Shown piece by piece: positions 20,936 to 27,857 of a DNA stretch of 27,857 bases. Origin of the DNA: Seminavis robusta (Eukaryota > Bacillariophyta > Bacillariophyceae > Naviculales > Naviculaceae); NCBI GenBank assembly GCA_903772945.1, contig CAICTM010001511.1:1-27857 (forward strand), written 5' to 3'. A program made the position numbers and the translations under genes. The notes under the pieces are model-generated. The model did no database searches and had not been told where the DNA came from. It worked only from the letters and a program-made list of their open reading frames with translations. Every line of letters begins with the position of its first letter. Within the stretch, counting starts at the first letter, position 1.

Positions 20936-22640
20936 AGTGTTGTGAGGTGGTGAGGAGATTGATTCAAAGGAATCTATTCAAGGAGGACATGCTCTGGGGC
21001 ACTGGCAATCAGGGTTGGATCAAAGCTGTTGGGTGGGGATGGCCACTGGTTCAGAGGCTGGGTCCCAATCTAGTACAGTTACCACAAACTGCAAAAGGAA
21101 AGGATCAAAGCAAAGGCTGATAGGGATTCTTTCAGGAGAAATGGAGAATCACGCTATAGCCAGTAGAGGCAGTGGTGGGGATCAAGGGGTGTTGTTGGTT
21201 GATGGGGCTGTGTTACTGGTTGACCTGTGTTGTCTCAAGGCTGGTACTCAATCTGGTGAAGGCACCACAGACTTCAGCAGAGAGTCAAGCCAAGATTTGT
21301 AGAGGTACTCGATTCAGTGGAATGGACAAAGACTGAGGAGTCACTCAACAATCAAGTAGAGAAATAGAGCGTGCGTATATCTCCACACCACGCTCAGTTC
21401 TGTCTGGCTCAATCCTTTGGAGTCAGACAAACTCAGTAGGAGAGTCAGGTGCAGGAGCAGAGAGGTGGCTGGTTCAATGGAGGTGTTGCACAATCTAGCC
21501 AAACACGCTAGAGGGGCAGCTTTTGTAGTTGTTCTTGTGGGGGTGAGGTCCTTTGGAGAGGAGCTGGATATCCAGGTGGGGCTGTAAACCAACCAAGAAA
21601 GCAGCGAGCCTGGAGATAGCAGAACTCAAGTCCTTACAGGAACTCTGTTGTTGTTTGTGTTCCTCTGGGAGAGGAGGTAGATATCAATGGGGAGTGTGTA
21701 ACAGTAGCAGGTGTTGATCATCAATCAGTCTGTATAGGAATAGGGCTGGTTGGATCAGTAGGATCAGTTCCAACAAGGACGTCGGGAGAAACCCAGAGTG
21801 GCCGGTGAGAAAGTAAGAAATACAGCTGTGTTTCTGTTCTCGGCGGTCACTGCAGGTATCTCGTGAAGTCCTTCTTGATCGTTCGATCCGTACGGAGGAA
21901 GAGGTACGGAGGAGAGGTACGGTCGCGGGAAGAGGTACGTCCGGGGGATACGATTCGATTGGGAGGATCGATTCGATTCAGGAGGATTCGATTCGATTCA
22001 GTTGAATCGATTCGTATCAACGTCACCCCGTAGGGTAAGGTTAACCGGAGTTGTTGTTGTTGCGGAAGATTCAATCGTACGAAAAAAGAGGATCGACAAT
22101 GGGATTTCTTGGGCCGTCGGCAGTGAGAGAACAGAAAGTAACAAATGGGTATGTGTTTCTCTTCTATTCTGGAACTGCAGAAGACCGGAGACTTCTTTCT
22201 TGTGTTCAATTTCTTCCAACTTGGCCGTCGGTGGTCGAGAATAGAAAACCCGCCCGATCTCGTAGGATTTCAATTGGGATGGCTTTCTAATCTGAACCAG
22301 AGAAGGCCGCTTTGATAGTCGCTTGATAGCAGAGGTGCGCTGATAGAGATAGGAGGTATCGATCCTGTCAACCGGAGGTTGAATGAGGGCTTGAATGAGA
22401 GATAAAGAGAGGAAAAGGGATGTGTGTTTTCCGTGATGACGTTGAGTGGATTCCTATAGTAAAACAGTACTCTTCAACGAAGATAACAGATAACAGGCTT
22501 CCTGAGGTCCTGTCGCTTCGTTTCAATGCTTCCAATGGGTCTAATAGGTGTGGTGATGGTATAGAAGTGACCGTCGTATTGTTATCGTTGTTGCTATTAG
22601 TGTTTTGGTTGACAGATCCAGCGGCAGGAGTCAGTAGTTG
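20936..22640. other. Spacer with GATTC-type simple repeats, no recognised gene
   Basis: Short ORFs on both strands (up to 120 codons) show no domain. From about 21895 to 21945 GAGGTACGG recurs, and 21950-22016 is built from GATTCGATTC and GGAGGATTCGATTC units. The right part (22400-22640) has one 79-codon frame with a Val/Leu-rich stretch that I take to be chance. Confidence 0.4.
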
Positions 22641-22664
22641 CTCCCGCTTGGAAAAGTAACTCTA

Positions 22665-23136
22665 TGGTCGAGCGTGCTCATCAGACCATACGCAACTTGA
22701 TCGCTGTTCAAAACATCAATGCCAAGACGACCTCGTGAAGATCCTGGGATGGAGTCCTACGGCGGTTCGCTTCGCAATGAACGCCACGATTCATACCACC
22801 TTGCGTGCAACGCCTGCACAGCTCGTGTTCAACGTGACGCGATTCACAACGTCGTTTCGAAGCAAACTGGAAGTACACAAGGAACGTCGCCAACACTCAT
22901 CCAACAGAACAACGTAGGGAAACGCGACGCGTGTCCCTCATCAATACAATGTCAACGATACCGTGATGATTCAACAGTATCAGCACCGCAAGTATGGTCA
23001 GCCAAAGTACAAAGGTCCTTACACTACAGACCGAGTCAATGACAATGGCACTGTACGGCTCCAACATTCTACCGCCAATGGCGGCACAGTCTACCAGACT
23101 TGGAACATAAGGTATATACACCCATACAAGGCCTGA
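22665..23136 (+). pseudogene. Ty3/gypsy-type integrase, C-terminal part
   Basis: The frame at 22671 reads SMVERAHQTIRNLIAVQNIN, the integrase core segment containing the third catalytic Glu (V-E-R). A second frame (22735-22917) gives FAMNATIHTTLRATPAQLVFN. A third, from about 22930, gives HQYNVNDTVMI, KYGQPKYKGPYTTDRVNDNG and GGTVYQTWNIRYIHPYKA with a stop at 23134-23136. The order and motifs are those of a Ty3/gypsy integrase end with its SH3-like tail. Two frameshifts are present. It probably belongs to the element whose RT and RNase H lie at 17820-18665. The integrase HHCC zinc finger and most of the core are missing. Confidence 0.75.
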
Positions 23137-23255
23137 TCCCCTTGTAGGATTGCCATCGTGCGACGCACATGTCTACATCCAATCTCATGAGAGTGCCCCG
23201 CACTTTAAATCATATGTTCTCCTTGTCCGACTGATGTCGTGCCTTCTGTGACCCT

Positions 23256-23701
23256 TGTCAGGGGGCGAATGCAATACACGGCTCTTAGCCTTATTCGCGA
23301 CTCGATCCTAGATAGGGTTTGAGTTCGACTCATGACTGAGTCTCTCGTGAATAGTCATTGAGACAGGGTTCTCATGACCGCTAGTCATACTAGGTCGATA
23401 GTGAAACATCGCGCTAGATATTTAGCTGGCGTGGAGAGATTCCACGCTACTAGATAAATGCTAGACGAATCTTCCACGCGTTCCGTTTGTGGATCGTGGA
23501 ATGAGTAGGATTACTACCACAACCTACTCTATCACACTTTACAGTCTCCCGCGGGAGTTCAGATCTACGATCCCTTGATTGTGATCTCTCTCGTTGATTA
23601 GTTTTCATAGCTTTCTAATCCTCTCATAACTTTCATTCTCTCAAACTCAAAACACTCGAAAGATCTTTACACTAGCTTTTAGCGTAGTGCATTCGCCCTC
23701 A
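23256..23701 (+). repeat. Putative 3' LTR of the Ty3/gypsy element, 446 bp, TG...CA
   Basis: This starts 119 bp after the integrase stop. The left end TGTCAGGGGGCGAATGCA and the right end TGCATTCGCCCTCA are imperfect inverted repeats bounded by TG and CA, as in LTRs. The interior has several GTGGA/TCCAC inverted motifs (23430-23500) and a CT-rich right part. No second copy is visible in the window, so this is a truncated-element or solo LTR. An alternative border (TGCAATACAC...GTAGTGCA, 23269-23692) would leave AGGGGGCGAA as a polypurine tract. Confidence 0.55.
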
Positions 23702-23716
23702 GCTCCAGTTGAGAAG

Positions 23717-24690
23717 CTAAAATGGGTCTGCTCTTGTCGAACTCAACTTGCAGATGAACAAGTGAGCCCCTTCCACCAGTGTTTTTTTGAGCACTTCATC
23801 GCCAAACAAATTTACAACTTGAACAACTTTCTTCATCAATTCTTCCCAGAGTTGGCCATTGACCCAGCCTTGGATGCGACCGCCAAACCGACTGTATCGA
23901 TTGTCAATCTCGTCCGGAGACAAGCCTGCAAGAGAGGAGGTAGCCGTAGCGTCGTCTGAGTGATCGTTCAAGAACTACAAGCATCCTTCGGCTTCGAACT
24001 TGGTTCAGATGGGCATGTAGAAGTACTTCATTCTGACGCCTTTCAATTTCCAGCTGCTGATCAAACTGTGCCCATGAGACAAGATGAAGATAAGTCGTGG
24101 GATGTAGTTTTGTCGTCCTGCTACCTCGTCATCGCCTGGTTTTGGATCCTGAATGAAGATGATCCTAAAACGACTTGCGTTGTCGATAAGACCAAGCCAC
24201 GGCTTCATAGGATCACCGGCATCACACATTCCACAATAGAGCTTGCTGCCATCAAAGCTGCCTGGTGCTTCTGAGAGCCCAAAGAATTCTTGACCTCGTC
24301 ATCAAATGAAAACAGGAGTATGTCATTTTCTTTCCAATACACCACTGTCTGCCTGCTCTCCTTTTAACAAGATATCGTAGCAAGAATGCGCCGAAGACAG
24401 TCTTGCCAATCCCGGGAGTTCCCGACAAGGCACAGACGAAACTGAATAGCTCGTGTGTGTTCTGGAGCTCCAAGGCATTGTGAATGTGTGGCAAGAGGTG
24501 ATCGTAACACGGGCGAACAATGAGTTTGTCCCAATGCCTTCCCCAAGTGGTATGTGTTCGATAGTATCTTTGCCACCTTCCGGTATAGTTTCTTGGATAT
24601 CACCGAACAGTAAACTTGTGTAGAACCTATTGTTGATAGCGACCTCGAAAGGGTCCCTCATTGTTGATTCCTTTGTTTGAGGAGTCTGTC
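23717..24690 (-). pseudogene. Crinkler-like P-loop ATPase fragment
   Basis: From right to left, MRDPFEVAINNRFYTSLLFG opens the frame at 24661. After a shift, DKLIVRPCYDHLLPHIHNAL leads to LSGTPGIGKTVFGAFLLRYL, a Walker A motif (GTPGIGKT at 24399-24422). Another frame carries YWKENDILLFSFDDEV. Then follow GDPMKPWLGLIDNA, MKYFYMPI and finally LSPDEIDNRYSRFGG near 23880-23926. The series GTPGIGK(S/T), KPWLGLID, (Y)MP and RYxxFGG is that of the P-loop module in Crinkler-type (CRN) and related RHS proteins, expanded in oomycetes and present in diatoms. On the - strand a T9 tract plus AG at 24691-24692 looks like a splice acceptor, so an upstream exon may be missing. Frame changes near 24550, 24370 and 24230 indicate decay, unless some are unrecognised introns. 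Confidence 0.65.
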
Positions 24691-25225
24691 CTAAAAAAAA
24701 AGCAGAATAAAAGTAACGAAGCCAACAAAGGTGGCTTTCTTGGTCTAACCCACGAATGAAGTGAGTGATCCCGATACGGTACTACCAGTGACAGGGTGTC
24801 ACGCGACTTACAGTCTGTCAGTCAACCGGTAGCCAGAGGATCGAATAGCGATCCTCTCACTCTTTCATTTCTAGTTCTTTGTTATACCAAGTTACTAGTC
24901 GTAGAGTCCTCCGACAGGTTACGAGCCCTGCTACCGCTTCTAATGCCATACATGCTATTACCATTGCCATTGCTATCACAATTGCCATTGCCATCATCAT
25001 TGTCGATCAATTTTCTAGTGTAAAATTGATCTCAGAGAGCCGATCGGCCGAAAGGTCGAACGACCGATCTCGCCTTTCAGACCACTTCCAGTCGATACAA
25101 AGGTAACCATACGACTGCATGAGTCTATACAATAGAGCTACTACATCAAATAACAACGAAAACCCTTGGAAACGACGACACGACGACCGAAAAGCGCCAT
25201 TGTCCCTCTTTTCGCTCCACGAAAG

Positions 25226-25295
25226 CATCAGAATTCCGAGGAACACGCTGACATCATCAGAATTCCGAGGAACACGCTGACATCATCAGAATTCC
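25226..25295 (+). repeat. 29-bp tandem repeat, 2.4 copies
   Basis: CATCAGAATTCCGAGGAACA plus the following nine bases occurs at 25226-25254 and 25255-25283 without a mismatch. A partial third copy starts at 25284. Confidence 0.85.
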
Positions 25296-25330
25296 ACGGA
25301 ATTCCGAAGACGTTTTCCACGCTTTAAAAA

Positions 25331-25400
25331 GTTTCCACTCCACGCCGAGTTTCCACTCCACGCTCCGAGTTTCCACTCCACGCTCCGACTCCACGCTCCC
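25331..25400 (+). repeat. 20-bp tandem repeat (GTTTCCACTCCACGCTCCGA)
   Basis: Copies lie at 25331-25348 (two bases short), 25349-25368 and 25369-25388, followed by degenerate CTCCACGCTCC pieces. The CCACGCT core resembles TTCCACGCTA in the LTR at 23256-23701, but the similarity is short. Confidence 0.8.
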
Positions 25401-25682
25401 ACGCTCCGCTTACCGTATACCCAATACGTCCGGAACGACACGATAGACTCATTTACGATACCCATTGATTCGTTTGAGCTACGATTGAAGAGCTACGGCC
25501 CCTTTTGTCCGATCCTATTCAGTTGTCCGCTCTTATCAAGTGTCCATCAAGACCGTCCGTCCCTCAAGTCGTCTGCCCCCATCAAGTGTTTGTGACTTTC
25601 TTTGGTGTCAGGATACAGACGTTAAAACCAGCCCATACATCTCAAGTGCGAAAGCTATCTTGTTTTCTTCTGGACGTCCATT

Positions 25683-27629
25683 ATGACTGACTTTTCTACT
25701 ATCACTGACTTCCATGTCAGTTTCTCAGAATCTGATCGTCGGTTGCAAGCACATACTCAGCTGAACCTTCTCTACAGCGACTCACTTCTACATCCTGAGC
25801 ACCTGTTCACTGCAAACCCACCCCGAAGTGATAATGTCCTTGCTGAAGCTGCTTTAATAGCCGAGATCCGTCGACAGATATGTGAATATTTGATTGTTCC
25901 TTGGGCCAATGAAACTCTTGTTGATCCCATCAATACCATTCGTCCTATTGTCAATGGTATGGGTATCAGTATTTCCTACGGCACTGGAGCACCCCGTCGT
26001 TTGACTCAAAGTAACTTCAATCGGACTCTCACCGATGCTGTCAATGATGGTGCTACAGAAGTCTACCTCACTATCCCTGCCAGTTTCCTCTACTTTGACA
26101 ACCGAGAAGTTATCAGCTACCGCAATTGGAATCATATTGGAATCCATCCATTCCCACTCCCAGCACCACCTCCTGCACATCCTTCAGCTACTGATATTGC
26201 TGCTGCTGTTGCTCGTGCCATTCCAGCCCCACCAACTGCAGTCGATGTTGGCCGTGCTGTTGCTGGAGCCATTGCTGCTCCTGTTGCTCGTGGTGGACCA
26301 CCTGGACCTGCACCACCTGGAGGCCCCCATGGTCCTCATCCTCCGCCTGTAACCATCTGGACATTCAATGCTGGTGGTTTACCAGCTGATGTCAAAGCCA
26401 GGTACGATCTCAAAATGAGCAATGGACTCCTCACTGGAGCACAACTTTCCACTCCCTATCTCGGAGGAGCCTTTTATCACCTTGAACATCCTTCTGCTAT
26501 CATTACCAGTGACGGCACTCTTTACATCAGCCCCAATGGTGGTGTACCAGATGAAAAGGGTCTTATTCGATGCCCTGTCATGTGTGATGACGATACTCAT
26601 ACTGGTGTTCGGAGTTGGTATAAGAACTGGGTTGCTCATTGCATCAAACATGGCTTCTTCTATGCTCATCCATTTCACTGCTTTCGCAGAGACCATGGAG
26701 GAGCTCGTGGTTTTACTGTTGGAGCTAATGCTGTTGATGACTTGCCGCCTTTGATGGACATTCCAATTCAGCGAATGGCGGGCACTCTGTTTCAAGTACT
26801 ATCACAAAAAGGAATGTTCCCTTCAGGAAGTCGCCTTCCTTTCATTGTTGCTTCCTGTTATGGGGATGGTTACAAGGCCATCAAAGGCATTCTCCTCAAG
26901 TCACATCCATCCTTTCATGACCAACCAGCTACTTTGATTAGAGGCTATCCAAGACAACAGAAGAATGAATCTCTTCTTCAGTATTTCTCTCGCTATGATG
27001 ACTACATTGATCTGCGAGCCCTCATTTGTGATGACAACCGCGATCTCACAGCTACAACTGAGATTGATAACTTCATTGCAGGAACTTTGCATGCCGATTT
27101 CTTGAATAGATGCAGTCGAGATGAACGCCGTCAAGCTGCCCATCTTCACAAGTACCAAGGCAACCAAATTGTCGAAACTTTAGAAAAGTTCCTTTCAACT
27201 GTTGACAGTCCTATCCATCAGACTCGCCAGTCTTTTCAGCGTCCTAGAACCAATTCAACTCCAGCTCGACGACCATCTTTTGGACCAATGCAACCACGTG
27301 GCAGCTACATCTCTACTCCATCTCCGCAGAGATCTAATTTCACTGGTCATCGTCCATCTTCAACTCCAACTTCAATTCCAGTTCATCATCTTCAGCTTAG
27401 CCCCACTGATTCTACCACACCTTCACTATCAGCTACAAACTCCGAAGAGACTCTGGAATCTCTGACTGATGATTTGGCCAGCCTTCCACATCCCAACCAC
27501 AAAAAGGAGTTGTTCTACATTTACAATGCTTGTGTCCATCGTATCCAAGCTCAACCTTCCTATGTTGATGCTCCCACTTGTATTTGTTGTGGAGCTCAAC
27601 ACAGATTTGATGAATGCCCTGTTCTTTGA
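25683..27629 (+). CDS. Retrotransposon gag-like protein, 648 aa, intact
   Basis: The ATG at 25683 is the first in the frame and follows a long untranslated leader. Residues 1-150 are ordinary soluble sequence. Residues about 158-222 are a Pro/Ala/Gly-rich linker (PLPAPPPAHP, ARGGPPGPAPPGGPHGPH). Residues about 225-500 resemble capsid-type sequence, with WYKNWVAHCIKHG and an ESLLQYFSRYDDYIDL...EIDNFIAGTL...RCSRDERRQ stretch. Residues about 510-600 are Ser/Thr/Pro-rich. The protein ends CICCGAQHRFDEC, a CX2CX3HX4C knuckle one residue shorter than the standard CX2CX4HX4C (27579-27617). This order fits a gag polyprotein of an LTR retrotransposon. Whether it is Copia- or Gypsy-type cannot be decided because protease and polymerase lie outside the window. 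The clean 1.9-kb frame suggests a young copy. Confidence 0.7.
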   Translation: MTDFSTITDFHVSFSESDRRLQAHTQLNLLYSDSLLHPEHLFTANPPRSDNVLAEAALIAEIRRQICEYLIVPWANETLVDPINTIRPIVNGMGISISYGTGAPRRLTQSNFNRTLTDAVNDGATEVYLTIPASFLYFDNREVISYRNWNHIGIHPFPLPAPPPAHPSATDIAAAVARAIPAPPTAVDVGRAVAGAIAAPVARGGPPGPAPPGGPHGPHPPPVTIWTFNAGGLPADVKARYDLKMSNGLLTGAQLSTPYLGGAFYHLEHPSAIITSDGTLYISPNGGVPDEKGLIRCPVMCDDDTHTGVRSWYKNWVAHCIKHGFFYAHPFHCFRRDHGGARGFTVGANAVDDLPPLMDIPIQRMAGTLFQVLSQKGMFPSGSRLPFIVASCYGDGYKAIKGILLKSHPSFHDQPATLIRGYPRQQKNESLLQYFSRYDDYIDLRALICDDNRDLTATTEIDNFIAGTLHADFLNRCSRDERRQAAHLHKYQGNQIVETLEKFLSTVDSPIHQTRQSFQRPRTNSTPARRPSFGPMQPRGSYISTPSPQRSNFTGHRPSSTPTSIPVHHLQLSPTDSTTPSLSATNSEETLESLTDDLASLPHPNHKKELFYIYNACVHRIQAQPSYVDAPTCICCGAQHRFDECPVL

Positions 27630-27857
27630 AAGCGTTACAGTTCCTCCCACGACTCAGAGTATCCGTGAGTAGATTGAGTCATGTTTTATGAGTCAACACG
27701 ATGGAACAGAGAACGCTGGCAAGAACACGTTCTCAACGAAACCAAAGGACACGGTAAATTGGAGTATTCGACAGGAGTAAAGCATCCTGCCAACGAACCG
27801 TTTCCCGCAGATACCACGTTGACTTCCGTATCAACTACCAGGATGTATTGATCCAAC
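27630..27857 (+). other. Region after the gag-like ORF, possible start of pol
   Basis: Downstream, the gag frame has stops at 27672-27674 and 27681-27683, then stays open for about 55 codons (RWNRERWQEHVLNETKGHG...). I recognise no protease or polymerase motif before the window ends. Confidence 0.25.

Larger units (their letters stand above)
24693..25682. promoter_or_regulatory. Upstream region of the gag-like ORF (possible LTR and leader), with simple repeats
   Basis: This holds a palindromic TGACAGGGTGTCA at 24789-24801, a GAGGATCGAATAGCGATCCTC hairpin at 24836-24856, a CCATTGCCATTG-type microsatellite at about 24958-25005 and two tandem repeats (25226-25295 and 25331-25400). It could be the 5' LTR plus untranslated leader of the retroelement carrying the gag-like ORF. 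No LTR boundary or primer-binding site can be fixed without the second LTR. Confidence 0.35.

Noticed and set aside
22420..22659. 79-codon + strand ORF with a Val/Leu-rich membrane-like stretch
   Set aside because: It is short, isolated and ends where the integrase relic begins; no family resemblance.

Overview
The window looks like a transposon-rich stretch of a eukaryotic nuclear genome, most likely a pennate diatom (Seminavis-, Fragilariopsis- or Pseudo-nitzschia-like). The evidence is short GT-AG introns (two of 74 nt), a giant Ser/Pro/Thr-rich mucin-like gene with PT and PSxx repeats, a DUF285 (BspA-like) fragment, a Crinkler-type P-loop ATPase fragment, and pieces of at least four retroelements. 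The species call is inference. There is no bacterial-style operon, CRISPR array or recognisable tRNA/rRNA.

Layout. (1) 199-3489, + strand: decayed ORFs. The 5' part (199-1937) is unrecognised. The 3' part (about 2034-3489) is a frameshifted retroelement tail with RNase H-like motifs, a CX2C...HX4C zinc motif and a conserved GW...GRLAKQW block. (2) 3937-13923, - strand: the main gene, a putative single-pass membrane mucin or cell-surface protein. It has an acidic N-terminus, a Gly/Ser/Ala linker, an Ala-rich membrane segment, a Cys-containing ectodomain, PT-rich mucin segments, a 214-residue module duplicated in tandem, and a 4.8-kb array of PSxx tetrapeptides. The array is built from a 276-bp (23-tetrapeptide) higher-order unit and ends at an in-frame TAG at 3937-3939. 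As assembled, the frame breaks at 9408 because the distal copy of the duplicated module lacks 2 nt, and the array carries many further indels. (3) 13924-15673: intergenic, promoter side. (4) 15674-16301, - strand: DUF285 repeat fragment. (5) 16560-17810, + strand: 5'-truncated reverse-transcriptase-type ORF. It abuts (6) a Ty3/gypsy RT-RNase H fragment at 17820-18665. (7) 18666-22640: non-coding, scrambled, with a G-rich tract and GATTC-rich repeats. (8) 22665-23136: Ty3/gypsy integrase C-terminus, followed by a putative 446-bp LTR (23256-23701). (9) 23717-24690, - strand: Crinkler-like P-loop fragment with a candidate splice acceptor. (10) 24693-25682: leader with tandem repeats, then (11) an intact 648-aa gag-like ORF (25683-27629, +) whose element continues past the window edge.

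The mucin exons and the gag ORF are cleanly open over kilobases, while the PSxx array and the old transposon pieces are full of frameshifts. The transposon breaks look like real decay. The array breaks may be unpolished assembly of a repeat. No pathway links the genes; the region reads as one large host surface-protein gene embedded in mobile-element debris.
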